A DNA stretch of 64,000 nucleotides from JABMQB01 sp964408795 (GTDB lineage: Bacteria > Bacteroidota > Bacteroidia > Bacteroidales > Prolixibacteraceae). The DNA lies in assembly GCA_964408795.1 (NCBI GenBank), contig CAYPAW010000100.1, positions 1-64,000 of the forward strand. Reading direction: 5' to 3'. The notes beneath the pieces were generated by a model, which was not told where the DNA came from, ran no database searches, and was given only the letters and a program-made list of their open reading frames with translations. Positions 1 to 9,806 of the stretch are shown piece after piece (within the stretch, counting starts at the first letter, position 1; each line of letters starts with the position of its first letter). A program made the position numbers and the translations under genes.

Positions 1-76
1 CTTCGTTGATTGGTTCCGTTTGGCAGGAAAAGGCTAAAATGGCCAACATTCCCAGGAATGAAAATTTCTGAATCAT
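1..76 (-). CDS. Lipoprotein, 5' end only (cut by left window edge)
   Basis: Reading the minus strand from the ATG at 76-74 gives an open frame to the window edge: a Lys after three residues, a hydrophobic stretch (FLGMLAILAF) and then SC followed by QTEP. This is a typical type II signal peptide with the lipobox Cys at residue 18, so the product should be a membrane-anchored lipoprotein. Only 25 residues are visible, so no function can be assigned. The frame is too short to appear in a normal ORF scan; the signal-peptide pattern is the evidence that it is real. The next gene upstream on the same strand begins 413 bp away, across a repeat, so it is probably a separate transcription unit. Confidence 0.7.
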   Translation of the reverse strand, partial: MIQKFSFLGMLAILAFSCQTEPINE

Positions 77-214
77 ATCAAATACATTTAGTTGGTTTAA
101 ATTACTATCTATGAATACAAATTTAAGAGAATAGTTGAAATTCCCCGAGCCGGAGGCTAAATTATTTTCAACGTGTTTTGATGCGGGATGATGGATCCGG
201 GGAACCCGTCAACC

Positions 215-415
215 TTCCCCCTTCTCACCTTTCCACCTTTTCACCTTTTTCCCCTTTTCCCTTTTCCTGGCTCCTGGCTCTTGGTTCCTGGTTCTTCCTT
301 TTCTACCTTTTCCCTTTTCCTGGTTCCTGGCTCTTGGTTCCTGGTTCTTTCCCTTTTCCACCTTTCCACTCTTTCACCTTATCACTTTTCTTGGTTCCTG
401 GTTCTATTAATCTGA
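215..415. repeat. Low-complexity GGTTCCTGG / CACCTTTT tandem repeat
   Basis: The region between the partial lipoprotein gene and the 3' end of the FAD oxidoreductase gene is built from imperfect copies of CTTTTCC, CACCTTT and TGGTTCCTGG(T/C)TC units. Positions 335-390 are identical, as reverse complement, to 17197-17252. Frames open across it give Phe/Pro/Ser/Leu-rich junk peptides and are not taken as genes. Bases 77-214 and 416-488 hold nothing recognisable. Confidence 0.85.
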
Positions 416-488
416 ATATCCGAAAATCTTTTTTACTTCTTTTGATTTACCGGATGGGCCGTTTTCGTATCCGGAGGTTTTTGTTTCT

Positions 489-3410
489 TCAGAGCAGCGC
501 TTTATACAGGATCTCCACAGGATGCATGGCTTTCCTGCCTGTTCCGTCGTTGATCTGGTGACGGCAGGATGTTCCCGGGGCACAGATCAGGGTGTTTTTT
601 TCGGCCTTTCGCACCGCCGGGAAGAGAACCATTTCCCCAATTTTCATGGAAAGCTCATAGTGTTCTTTTTCATATCCAAAAGCTCCGGCCATTCCGCAAC
701 ATCCGGAAGGGATCTCTTCCACGGTGTAGTTTTGGGGAAGAGAAAGCATTTTTCGTGTTGGTTCGGTCGATGCAATGGCTTTTTGCTGGCAATGCCCGTG
801 CAGCAGGATGTGCTTTTTTTCTTCGGTAAAGCATTTTTCTGTTATATATCCGGCTTCCATTTCCTGTACCATGAACTCTTCAAAGAGAAGGGCATTCCGT
901 GCGAGTTTCTCAGCTTCCGGCTGGAGTTCTTTGTCCACCAGTTCAGGGTATTCATCCCGGAAAGCCAAAATAGCAGAAGGTTCAATGCCAATGAGGGGTG
1001 TATCGGCTGTTATCAGGTCTTTTAAGAGGTATACATTGGCGGTGGCAATTTTTTTGGATGTACGCAATAATCCTTTGGAGAGGAAGGTACGTCCGCTCTC
1101 TTTGTGAACGGGTATTTTTACTTCATACCCCAGTTTTGTCAGCAGAAGGATCGCTTTGATGCCAATATCGCTTTCGTTGTAGTTGGTGAATTCATCATTG
1201 AAGAGGTACACCTTTTTTATGGGTTGAGGCGGATTTAGCTTTGAAATTTTTCCTGCCCATTTATTCAATGTAAGCTTTGACAGTTCAGGGACCTGACGTT
1301 TGGGTTCAAAGCCGATGGCTTTTTTTATCCATCCGGTATTTAACAGAATATTGGCCATAGGCCGGAAAACCACTGCCAGTTTATACAACTCCGGCAGGTA
1401 GGCGATGATCCGTGAACGCAAAGGAATTCCCTTTAAATCGTAGTAATGCTGCAGAAATTCCGCTTTCAGTTTGGTCATATCCACGTTGGAGGGGCATTCC
1501 GCTTTGCAGGCTTTGCAGGAAATGCACAAGTCGAGAATATCGTAGATCTCCTGTTGACTGAATGCATTCCGGGGTTCGGAGGCATACAGAAATTCACGCA
1601 GAATATTGGCCCGTCCCCGGGTACTCTTATCCTCATCGCGAGTAGCCATAAAGGTTGGGCACATGGTACCCCCGATGGTTGCACTTTTCCGGCAATCCCC
1701 GGATCCATTGCATTTCTCAATGCTGCGAAAATACCCCTGGTCTTTGGAAAAATCAAAAAAGGTAGGATATTCAGGAGTTGGTTTCCCCGGGATAACGCGC
1801 AGATTCTCCGTAATCGGAGGTGTATCGGTTATTTTTCCGGGATTCAGGATATGGTTGGGGTCCCAGGCTTTTTTAAGGGCTCTGAGAAGCTGATAATTAT
1901 GTTCTCCCAACATAAAAGGAATAAACGTACCACGCACTCGTCCGTCGCCATGCTCCCCGCTCATCGAACCGCGGTATTTTTTAACCAGGGATGCCACTTC
2001 ATTCATCAGGGTATCAAAACGTTTTACTTCCTCCGGGTCTTTGAAGTTGATCATCGGCCGGAAATGAATCTCTCCCGTGGCAATGTGGGCATAGAAAACA
2101 CTGTTGAAGTTTAGTTTTGTCAGCACCTTCTTGATATCCGCTACATAATCAGGGAGGTATTCCGGATGAACAGCTGTGTCTTCAATTCCGGGAACCCCTT
2201 TTTTATCGCCCGGGATATTGGCGAGTACTCCCAGTCCGGCTGTGCGCAGTGCCCAGGCATGTTTCATTTTATCTTTTCCGGTGACCAGGGGAAAGTGGTA
2301 TCCCAGTCCTGCCTTGCGCAGATCGTTCTCCAGGGCCCTGGCCTTATCGGTCAGTTCTTTTTCGGTGTCAAAGGAAAACTCAATCATCAGGATAGCCCCC
2401 GGGTCGCCCTGAACAAAAAAACGGTTTTTCTTCTGTTCGATATTGGTTTTGGTACATTGCAAAACCGTATCATCCATCAGCTCAATGGCGGTAGGTTTAT
2501 GTTTCAGGGCGATCAGGTTTCCCTGCAGGGATTCTTCCAACGTTTCGAAATGGGCACATACCAGTCCGGCATGTTTGGGTGGAAGGGGTATCAGATTCAG
2601 TTTGATGCGGTATGAAAAAGCCAGGGTGCCTTCTGAGCCTGCCAGGAGTTTGCAGAAATTGAACGGAGGACCTCCTTCCGTGAAAATTTCGGAATCGAGC
2701 AGGACATCGATGGCATACCCCATGTTGCGGCGTGTAAGCTTTGGATCCGGAAAATTATTCCGTATTTCTTTTTGATTTTCCGGATCAGAAAGCATGGTGT
2801 GAATGGTTTCGTAAATCGCCTTTTCGAGCCGATTGGGGTTTTCCTTTCGTTTGCGTTGATATTCTTCTTTGGAAAGGGCTTTGAAAGAAGCCTCCGAGCC
2901 GTCGGAGAGAAGGGCGTCTACTTCGAGGATATGCTCACGGACACTTCCGTAGACAAGGGAATGCAGTCCGCAGGAATTGTTCCCCAGCATACCGCTCATC
3001 ACGCACCGGTTGGCCGTGGATGTTTCAGGACCAAACTGCAAACCATGGGAGGCCAGAAACTGATTCAACTCAGCCAGAACCACACCCGGCTCAACAACAA
3101 TCCATTTTTCCTCTTTGTTGAATTCAACAATGCGCGTGAGGTATCTCGAAACGTCCACAACTATACCGCTTCCGACTACCTGTCCGGCCAGTGAAGTGCC
3201 TCCTCCCCGGGGTATCACTGAAGTATGGTTATCCCGTGCAAAAGCCAGGATCTTTTGGATGTCTTCCTTGGATTTCGGACGGGTAACCGCCAGAGGCAAC
3301 TCTTTGTATTGTGAGCCATCGGTAGAATGGAGCACCCGTTGGACATGGTCGGTGAACAGGTCGCCTTCAAGGGATGCTTTGAGCTGATTGAATGCTTCAA
3401 CTGTGATCAT
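489..3410 (-). CDS. FAD-linked oxidase / Fe-S oxidoreductase fusion (YdiJ/D-2-hydroxyacid dehydrogenase type)
   Basis: A 973-residue two-part oxidoreductase. The N-terminal half is a vanillyl-alcohol-oxidase-type FAD domain: PRGGGTSLAGQ (residues 67-77) binds the cofactor, GNNSCG lies near 144, and GEHGDGRVRG (484-493) is typical of lactate/glycolate-dehydrogenase-like FAD oxidases. The C-terminal half resembles GlpC/LldE proteins: Cys567, Cys573 and Cys584, then CISCKACKAEC (629-639) for Fe-S clusters, and a CCG motif at 903-905. Length and order match E. coli YdiJ, which oxidises D-2-hydroxyglutarate; the substrate here is not known. Expected at the cytoplasmic membrane feeding electrons to quinones. 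I chose the ATG at 3410 because the 32 upstream residues look non-coding. A TAnnTTTG match (complement of 3415-3422) sits only 5 nt upstream, so a nearly leaderless transcript is possible. Confidence 0.88.
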   Translation of the reverse strand: MITVEAFNQLKASLEGDLFTDHVQRVLHSTDGSQYKELPLAVTRPKSKEDIQKILAFARDNHTSVIPRGGGTSLAGQVVGSGIVVDVSRYLTRIVEFNKEEKWIVVEPGVVLAELNQFLASHGLQFGPETSTANRCVMSGMLGNNSCGLHSLVYGSVREHILEVDALLSDGSEASFKALSKEEYQRKRKENPNRLEKAIYETIHTMLSDPENQKEIRNNFPDPKLTRRNMGYAIDVLLDSEIFTEGGPPFNFCKLLAGSEGTLAFSYRIKLNLIPLPPKHAGLVCAHFETLEESLQGNLIALKHKPTAIELMDDTVLQCTKTNIEQKKNRFFVQGDPGAILMIEFSFDTEKELTDKARALENDLRKAGLGYHFPLVTGKDKMKHAWALRTAGLGVLANIPGDKKGVPGIEDTAVHPEYLPDYVADIKKVLTKLNFNSVFYAHIATGEIHFRPMINFKDPEEVKRFDTLMNEVASLVKKYRGSMSGEHGDGRVRGTFIPFMLGEHNYQLLRALKKAWDPNHILNPGKITDTPPITENLRVIPGKPTPEYPTFFDFSKDQGYFRSIEKCNGSGDCRKSATIGGTMCPTFMATRDEDKSTRGRANILREFLYASEPRNAFSQQEIYDILDLCISCKACKAECPSNVDMTKLKAEFLQHYYDLKGIPLRSRIIAYLPELYKLAVVFRPMANILLNTGWIKKAIGFEPKRQVPELSKLTLNKWAGKISKLNPPQPIKKVYLFNDEFTNYNESDIGIKAILLLTKLGYEVKIPVHKESGRTFLSKGLLRTSKKIATANVYLLKDLITADTPLIGIEPSAILAFRDEYPELVDKELQPEAEKLARNALLFEEFMVQEMEAGYITEKCFTEEKKHILLHGHCQQKAIASTEPTRKMLSLPQNYTVEEIPSGCCGMAGAFGYEKEHYELSMKIGEMVLFPAVRKAEKNTLICAPGTSCRHQINDGTGRKAMHPVEILYKALL

Positions 3411-3630
3411 GGGACAAATATAAAAATTCAAATAGAATTTATGGGTTGGCCCTTCCCTGTTTTCCCTCTTGATTCTGAGAAGGGAAAAATAGCTTTGGAA
3501 GTTCATCCATGGGTGTTAAGCAGGGATGAAGGCTATTTTTACCCTCCGAAGGATCGGAGCAGACGGCCGGTTTTTACCAACGGATCATGGGTATGGTGAA
3601 CAGCCGGACAACTGTCAACTTCGATGCGCT

Positions 3631-4281
3631 TCAGGGGATCCGTAAAACAGCTCTAGCCGGTGAACCGTCGGCTTCCCTGATGCGCAAAGGAAAGATAAAC
3701 AATTCTCCGGTACCCGAATCGTCCATTTCAGGAAAAACAAGGTTTTCAATAATCAGGATATCTTTGCGGAGAAGAATTTTATGGATTTCGTAGTTTACAG
3801 AATCAACGGGGTCGGGCGAAGGGGCATCGAAGCCGATGCCTTTGAGAGGGAAAGAGGTCAGATAACGTGCGGAGCCGGCATCCAGAACCGGATAGTTTTG
3901 ATAGTAGGGATCTGTTCCCCAACGTGCACCCCACCCGGTATGAAACAGGATAAATTCCGAGGCTCCGATTTCTTTTCTGAAACCGTTTATAAACTTCCTG
4001 GTTATTTGTCTTTCTCCGGCCGGGATTTTTATCACGACTGCTTTCCCCGTGAATTTTGAAAGCGGGTATTGCCCGAGGTAGCGGCCTTTTTCGAGTAAAT
4101 GGGCGGGTGCATCGATGTGGGTTCCGGTATGGGAGGTGATTTCCAGGGAGGTTTCACGGTACCCCAGGGTTTTGATTTCCCCGGTTTTTTTTATGGATGG
4201 GAGAGGGGTCCCCGGATAGGGGAGCATATGCTCCGACAACCAATGCGACAGATCAAGATATTTCATGGGTAAAGGTTTCAT
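3631..4281 (-). CDS. Cyclase-family / kynurenine-formamidase-like metal hydrolase
   Basis: A 216-residue protein of the cyclase superfamily (Pfam Cyclase; kynurenine formamidase, isatin hydrolase). The metal-binding signature HTGTHIDAPAH occupies residues 51-61, and GIGFDAPSPDP further on fits the second conserved block. Members hydrolyse amides or cyclic amides, usually in the cytoplasm with Zn or Mn. Neighbouring genes do not reveal the substrate: no tryptophan-degradation gene is nearby. The gene follows the TamB gene on the same strand after 18 nt, so they are probably co-transcribed. A second in-frame ATG lies five codons in (4266); the first is preceded by a purine-rich AAAGGGTGAAACG, which favours 4281. 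Confidence 0.82.
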   Translation of the reverse strand: MKPLPMKYLDLSHWLSEHMLPYPGTPLPSIKKTGEIKTLGYRETSLEITSHTGTHIDAPAHLLEKGRYLGQYPLSKFTGKAVVIKIPAGERQITRKFINGFRKEIGASEFILFHTGWGARWGTDPYYQNYPVLDAGSARYLTSFPLKGIGFDAPSPDPVDSVNYEIHKILLRKDILIIENLVFPEMDDSGTGELFIFPLRIREADGSPARAVLRIP

Positions 4282-4299
4282 CGTTTCACCCTTTGGGTA

Positions 4300-7200
4300 T
4301 TATTTTCCGAATAATGAAAGCAATTTATCGAAGAGTTCTTTCATGGTGTTGTATTCTTCCCGGAAGGTAAGACCGATTCCCTGGGTGTATGGGGCTGTTT
4401 CGTATATTAAGTTGTTGTTGGACCGGTTGAAAGCTTTGAGTTGTATTTTCCCATTATTGGTCAGTTTGACTTTCAGGTCGAAATCACCCACGATCTGGCT
4501 GTTGTGTGTTTCGGTAGGATTCACGTTGTTGGCGATGTTTCCGTTGATCGTTACCCGGTCGTTAAACATCTGTTTGCTGAGAGCCAGTTCGATTTCATCT
4601 TTGGTGAGCTGCGTTCCGGGGCGGTAGTTAAACCCGATATCAAAATCGTTGCTGATCTGGGAAAGCCAGTTGCTGAACTGGTTCGAGAAAAGCTCACTGG
4701 CTGTGGATCCGATGGCGTACGATGAGGTTGTGGCTGCCTCGTAGGTTCCCCGCATGTATTCGGGTGTGTAGAATTGCCCCAGCACAACCAGCGAGATGAT
4801 CTGCCGGTTCATTTCTTCTTCGGTATTGAAAAATTGCTGAAGTTCATCCACCAGACGGGTTTCCACCAGGGGAAATTCAATGTCGAAATGTATTTCCGGG
4901 TTGGAAAGGTTGTCGGAGAGCCGGATTTTGCATTCCACAGGAATTCGCTGTGAACGGTCTACCTCCAGGTTGCTGTTTGCAAACAATTCATAGAGGGAAG
5001 CTTTCAACCGGTATACCGCTTCAATATCAATGATGGCATTCATGGGATCCCCGGGAAAGGTAACAACGCTTCCCGGTTCGATGGTGAAACGTTTGTTGAT
5101 CACATTTTTCAGGGTGAAGAGGTAGTCTCCCTGCACAATGTTGTAGTTCCCCAAAATGGTTAAGTCCCCATTCGGGTCCATACCAATCTGAAGGACTCCT
5201 TCTCCCTGGCCCCGGATGATATCGCCCACCTGGGAGTTGTAAACCAGCTGAGCCTGTGCTTCCGGGGTTACTTCAATGCGGAGGTTCAGATTCAAAGCCG
5301 TATCTGCTCGGCTGATATAGGTTAATTGTTCCTTTTCAACGACGGTGGTCTCCGGACCGACGAATTCAATGAAGTCATATTGTTCAGCTTCCTGGTCTTT
5401 GCCCAGGGATATGCTGACGTTGGTCCCCCGCAGGGTTTTTCCTTCGCCTTCCAGGGTAACATTTACTCCCCGTCCGGTGATTGAAAAACTGCCCTCGGCA
5501 ATCATTTTCCCGAAGAATTGACTGTTATCACCCAATCCGGTATTCATAGCCAGTATTTGCGGGGAGGATAGTGTTAGGTCGTAAACCATATTGGAAAAAT
5601 TCGTGTGGGTCAGGGTTCCGTTGAATGTGCCCTGGTTGCCCAGTTCGTCATGGATGGTGATCCGGTCGAAAAGGATCTGGTTCCCTAAAAAGAATACCGA
5701 ATCATTGAATGTATAGGGAACTCGCGTAAAGTCGATGGTCAGGCCTGCCTCCCTACCCATCAGGGCTCCGTTCATCAAGATGTTATCCGGAGTGCCATGA
5801 ATCTTCAGCGATCCGGAAGCTATACCCCGGAAATCGGAAAAGGTCTTCCGGATGACCTGTTCCAGGATCACAACGGATACCTCATCCAGGTCTGCCTGAA
5901 AATTCAGGCTATCAGTAAGGGGATTGTAAAACCCGGAGGCGTTAAGCCGGGTTTTCCCTGCATCAGCGATCTTCATCTCTGCATGCACCTTCCCGGAATG
6001 ACTGTCCCAGGAATTTGAAAGCGAAATATTCCCGAAAGTCTGATCCTTGAAGCGGAAATCATTCAGGGTAAGATCGGAGTAAATGAGTCGTTGACCGTAA
6101 AAATCTTCCAGTTCCAGGGTGCCATTTCCTAATCCGTTGATGGTTGTTTCATTTTGAAAGTATTTTTCAATCAGGCTGAGATCGATATTTGAAAACCGGA
6201 TTTCCAACCGGTCTTTCGGATTTTTCGAGATTACCCCGTTTACGGAGAGGGTCTGTGAAGAACCGGTTACGGTGAGTTCGTCGAAACAGAAACGGCTTGA
6301 ATCAATGGTTATGCGTCCGGGCATCACCTGGAGAAGCGAATCGGCAATATAGATTCCAGAAGGCATGATTTCTATATCGGCATGGAAATTCTCTCCTCTT
6401 TCAGACAATTGGGTTGCGGCGCTGATCTCTCCGCTGTAACTCACCGGGTGGTAATTATTCCAGGTCAGTCGTGTGTCGAGGTTGTTTTCCCGGGCCTCTG
6501 CCTGGAGGGCTATATTGTACAGATCGATTCCGGAGCGGGTCTGAAACTGACCTATCTTGAGGGTGACACTGTAAACCTGATGGGTTTCTGACCGGAGGGA
6601 TAGATCTTTCAGAAGAAAGTTTGTGCCCGAAAGGCCGGGAATCATTCCGTCGAGATAAAAAAGATTTTCCCCGGTGTCAATCTCCCCTTCGATAAGAAAA
6701 GGAGTGCTGATTTTCAGATCCGGTTGAAAAACAGCCATTATCGGGTCAAGGTCCTTGATATCAGCCTGGATTCTGAAATTGTTCGCCAGGGACGATAAAC
6801 GATCTTCATCGGATGAAGCCAGAGCAGGAAGATAGTTTGAAATAATGAAGCGGAACGTTGCAGGGAAGGTTCTCAGGTTATACTGGCCATTGATTTCAAC
6901 ATCCAGAAAATCGGAAGAAAAGGTGAGTCCCCGGTTGTTTTCGTATGTTTGCGTACTCAGTTTTATATCCTGAAAAGTCAGCTCCCCATTTGTGTTCAGG
7001 TAGGACCCATTTTCAATGCGGATATAACCATTCAGGTTGTCAATGCTGTTTCCGGTAAAATTGGCTTTGCTGATGAAAGCCAGGTCGGAGAGCTCGTAAA
7101 GACTGTCTATCTTGAGGGCTCTCAGATTGGCATGACGCACCGAAAGATCAAAGTCGAATTCCGGAAGGGCAGGATTGAGGTGCAGCTTGCCCAGAAAGTC

Positions 7201-8607
7201 AAGTTTCAGGTTGGGATCATCGATATTGACAAACCCATCGAAGTTCTGGTTTTCAAATTTTCCGTCCATCAGAATATTCCGGTAGGTGTATCCTCTGGCT
7301 TCGATGCTTGCGATGCCTCCTTCGAAGGTTCCCCGGATATCGTGGGTTTCTTTCAGATACTCTCCACTGAGAATTCCGTCGAAGGATACATTCCCCAGGT
7401 TTTTATTCTGAAAGAGGTTTCCAAGCATAAATCCGGAGGTAGCGATTTTCCCATCCAGTTCGATTACTCCTTTTTCCCCGGGAGCAAAAGAGAGGTCGGT
7501 GCTGATGTCTCCCATATCGCTGTCGACTCTTCCATAGGCTACAAAGTCGGTAAGGAAGCCGGTGAAATTTCCGTGGTAGGTGATGATCCCGGCATCGTAA
7601 AAAGATTCCGGGAAAGCGATGTGTCTGATTTTGGATGCATGGGGCAGGTTGATTTCACTCAGGTCGGTAAACGTTGTTTGCAGGTTGGTCAGATCAATGA
7701 AGAGATACAGTTCATCCAGTCCTTCCGGTAATCCGTTCAGGTAGAAGTTCCCGTTGAGGGCAGTATGCCGGCCTGTTCGGAGCGATATGTCATTCCCTTT
7801 CAAACTGGAGAGGTCCCCGAAAATATGGCCTGAAAACTCCACTTGTTCGTCCATGCCGGTCAGCCCCGGAATAAAAACCGCCAGATCTTCCATGTTGAGG
7901 GATGAGTGACCGATCCGGAAATTGATATCCGGCAGGCCGGGCGGTCGTAAGCTGTCGGGTCGGTGTACCGTTAGAGAGGTGTGGGTTACCAGGGACCTGG
8001 AAGTTTCCAGGTTGATATCGTGGATTTTCATTTGGTTGCTGAGAAAAGACAATTCAGCAGAGAGTTGCTGAACGTCAAAATTTTCGGAACTCTCGAAAGC
8101 CAGTTTTTCGAGAGTAAGCGCCAGGGAGTCACCCCGGTATTGGAAATCAGACAGGGTGCTGTTGATTTCGGTAAAAGATAGGGGGTAGGATTGCTTTAAT
8201 ATTCCGGCACCCAGATTTACTTCCGAGTGCCGGAGCGTAAAGCGGGTGCAGGAGAGATTCCATTCAGTGCTGTCTGAAGAAGACGGTAGGACTGATTTTT
8301 CAGGAATCCTGTAATTCCAGGCTCCGGATGAATCGACGGACAGATTGATCAGAGCTCCCTCAAGATCGAGGTTTTTGAAGGCAATCTGTCGTTTTTTAAT
8401 GGAGAAGGAATCGATGGCGGCAGTCAGCTTTTTCATGTAAAGAAGGGTATCCTGACTGGAATCTTCCATCCAGACATCTTCCAGGACGATCTTGTCAAAC
8501 AAGGCTATATCAACCCCCCCTACATAAAGGCGGGTATTCAATTTTTCGGAGATAACATGGGCTATTCGTTGGGTCAGGTATTGCTGTACGGCAGCATGTT
8601 GCAACAA
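4300..8607 (-). CDS. tamB: Translocation and assembly module protein TamB (DUF490)
   Basis: A very long beta-rich AsmA/TamB-type protein, 1435 residues from the TTG at 8607. TamB spans the periplasm from an N-terminal inner-membrane helix and works with BamA-family proteins or in lipid transport to the outer membrane. The C-terminal 400 or so residues show the DUF490 pattern (for example GDYLFTLKNVINKRFTIEPGS shortened to GDYLFTLKN, IIDIEAVYRLKA, and a Tyr/Phe-rich end with GIGLTFREEYN). The annotated TTG start cuts off the membrane anchor. In frame upstream, to a stop at 8701-8703, the sequence reads KRKSIKKAGK followed by IVLGVIAFLVIAVYLL, an ideal TamB N-terminal helix. No ATG, GTG or TTG exists in that stretch, so the true start is unusual or the sequence carries an error. 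Divergent from tsaD. Confidence 0.88.
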   Translation of the reverse strand: MLQHAAVQQYLTQRIAHVISEKLNTRLYVGGVDIALFDKIVLEDVWMEDSSQDTLLYMKKLTAAIDSFSIKKRQIAFKNLDLEGALINLSVDSSGAWNYRIPEKSVLPSSSDSTEWNLSCTRFTLRHSEVNLGAGILKQSYPLSFTEINSTLSDFQYRGDSLALTLEKLAFESSENFDVQQLSAELSFLSNQMKIHDINLETSRSLVTHTSLTVHRPDSLRPPGLPDINFRIGHSSLNMEDLAVFIPGLTGMDEQVEFSGHIFGDLSSLKGNDISLRTGRHTALNGNFYLNGLPEGLDELYLFIDLTNLQTTFTDLSEINLPHASKIRHIAFPESFYDAGIITYHGNFTGFLTDFVAYGRVDSDMGDISTDLSFAPGEKGVIELDGKIATSGFMLGNLFQNKNLGNVSFDGILSGEYLKETHDIRGTFEGGIASIEARGYTYRNILMDGKFENQNFDGFVNIDDPNLKLDFLGKLHLNPALPEFDFDLSVRHANLRALKIDSLYELSDLAFISKANFTGNSIDNLNGYIRIENGSYLNTNGELTFQDIKLSTQTYENNRGLTFSSDFLDVEINGQYNLRTFPATFRFIISNYLPALASSDEDRLSSLANNFRIQADIKDLDPIMAVFQPDLKISTPFLIEGEIDTGENLFYLDGMIPGLSGTNFLLKDLSLRSETHQVYSVTLKIGQFQTRSGIDLYNIALQAEARENNLDTRLTWNNYHPVSYSGEISAATQLSERGENFHADIEIMPSGIYIADSLLQVMPGRITIDSSRFCFDELTVTGSSQTLSVNGVISKNPKDRLEIRFSNIDLSLIEKYFQNETTINGLGNGTLELEDFYGQRLIYSDLTLNDFRFKDQTFGNISLSNSWDSHSGKVHAEMKIADAGKTRLNASGFYNPLTDSLNFQADLDEVSVVILEQVIRKTFSDFRGIASGSLKIHGTPDNILMNGALMGREAGLTIDFTRVPYTFNDSVFFLGNQILFDRITIHDELGNQGTFNGTLTHTNFSNMVYDLTLSSPQILAMNTGLGDNSQFFGKMIAEGSFSITGRGVNVTLEGEGKTLRGTNVSISLGKDQEAEQYDFIEFVGPETTVVEKEQLTYISRADTALNLNLRIEVTPEAQAQLVYNSQVGDIIRGQGEGVLQIGMDPNGDLTILGNYNIVQGDYLFTLKNVINKRFTIEPGSVVTFPGDPMNAIIDIEAVYRLKASLYELFANSNLEVDRSQRIPVECKIRLSDNLSNPEIHFDIEFPLVETRLVDELQQFFNTEEEMNRQIISLVVLGQFYTPEYMRGTYEAATTSSYAIGSTASELFSNQFSNWLSQISNDFDIGFNYRPGTQLTKDEIELALSKQMFNDRVTINGNIANNVNPTETHNSQIVGDFDLKVKLTNNGKIQLKAFNRSNNNLIYETAPYTQGIGLTFREEYNTMKELFDKLLSLFGK

Positions 8608-8771
8608 GAGGTAAACGGCAATAACCAGAAAAGCGATTACTCCCAGAACGATGCATGTTATTTTCCCGGCTTTTTTGATACTTTTGCGTTTTGTACAAAA
8701 TTAAACAAAAAGCATGCAACTCTAACGTTGCCTGGCAGCAAAATCTTCGAAGGAGGAAATTTGGGTAGATT

Positions 8772-9806
8772 ATGGGGAAAAAGCGGAGTATAGTTATTTT
8801 GGGTATTGAATCATCTTGTGATGATACCTCAGCGGCTGTTGTTTCTGATGGAACGATTCTTTCAAACTGCATTGCCGGGCAGAAGATTCATGAAGCTTAC
8901 GGAGGCGTGGTTCCGGAGCTGGCTTCCAGGGCACATCAACAGAACATCATTCCGGTGGTTGACCAGGCTCTCAAAGGAGCCGGCGTGGATCCATCTTCCC
9001 TGTCGGCCGTCGCTTTTACCCGGGGTCCGGGTTTGTTGGGGTCCCTGCTGGTAGGGGTTTCTTTTGCCAAAGGTTTCGCCCTGGCTTCCGGGATTCCCCT
9101 GATTGAAGTCAATCATCTGGTCGGGCACGTACTGGCGCTCTTCATTCAGGAAAAAGGAAAACCCTTCCGGCCACCGGCTTTTCCTTTTTTGTGCCTGCTG
9201 GTTTCCGGAGGAAATTCACAGATCATCCTGGTAAAGGATTACCTGAATATGCAGGTCATCGGTCAGACCATCGATGATGCTGCCGGTGAGGCGTTTGATA
9301 AATGTGCCAAGGTCATGGGACTCCCGTACCCCGGAGGTCCCCATATCGATGCACTGGCAAAAAAAGGCGATTCCTCCCGGTTTGTTTTTTCGAAGCCTCA
9401 GGTACCGGGTTTGGATTATAGTTTCAGCGGATTAAAAACCCATTTTCTCTATTTTCTGAGGGATTCCCTTAAAAAGAATCCCCGTTTTGTGGAACAGCAC
9501 CAGGCGGATCTGGCTGCTTCCCTGCAGCGTACGATCGTTGAGATTCTCCTTAATAAATTGGAAGAAGCTGCCCGGCAGACCGGTACCCGGGAAATAGCTT
9601 TGGCCGGAGGGGTTTCTGCAAACTCCGGATTGCGCAGCGCCATACAGGAACTCGCAGCAAAAAATACGTGGAACCTCTCGATTCCTGAATTTGAGTTTAC
9701 AACCGACAATGCAGCCATGATAGCCATTGCCGGCTATTATAAATACCTGAATAACGAGTTTGTGGATCAGAAAACCGTTCCTTTTTCACGATCGCACATC
9801 GGATGA
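8772..9806 (+). CDS. tsaD: tRNA N6-adenosine threonylcarbamoyltransferase TsaD
   Basis: TsaD transfers the threonylcarbamoyl group to A37 of ANN-decoding tRNAs, acting with TsaB and TsaE in the cytoplasm. The 344-residue length is normal. GIESSCDDTSAAVV near the N-terminus, the metal ligands in SRAHQQNI, the nucleotide-binding DDAAGEAFDKCAKV and LVSGGNSQI, and the C-terminal ALAGGVSANSGLR are all family signatures of this ASKHA-fold enzyme. An in-frame TAG six nt upstream leaves the ATG at 8772 as the first start. A strong AGGAGG (8751-8756) lies 15 nt before it, farther than usual. The gene is divergent from tamB, and its 3' end overlaps that of the HTH gene by 21 nt in convergent orientation. 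Confidence 0.97.
   Translation: MGKKRSIVILGIESSCDDTSAAVVSDGTILSNCIAGQKIHEAYGGVVPELASRAHQQNIIPVVDQALKGAGVDPSSLSAVAFTRGPGLLGSLLVGVSFAKGFALASGIPLIEVNHLVGHVLALFIQEKGKPFRPPAFPFLCLLVSGGNSQIILVKDYLNMQVIGQTIDDAAGEAFDKCAKVMGLPYPGGPHIDALAKKGDSSRFVFSKPQVPGLDYSFSGLKTHFLYFLRDSLKKNPRFVEQHQADLAASLQRTIVEILLNKLEEAARQTGTREIALAGGVSANSGLRSAIQELAAKNTWNLSIPEFEFTTDNAAMIAIAGYYKYLNNEFVDQKTVPFSRSHIG

Noticed and set aside
188..415. Phe/Pro/Leu-rich frames across the first repeat
   Set aside because: Produced by the repeat unit itself; the same peptide pattern appears antisense at the second repeat.
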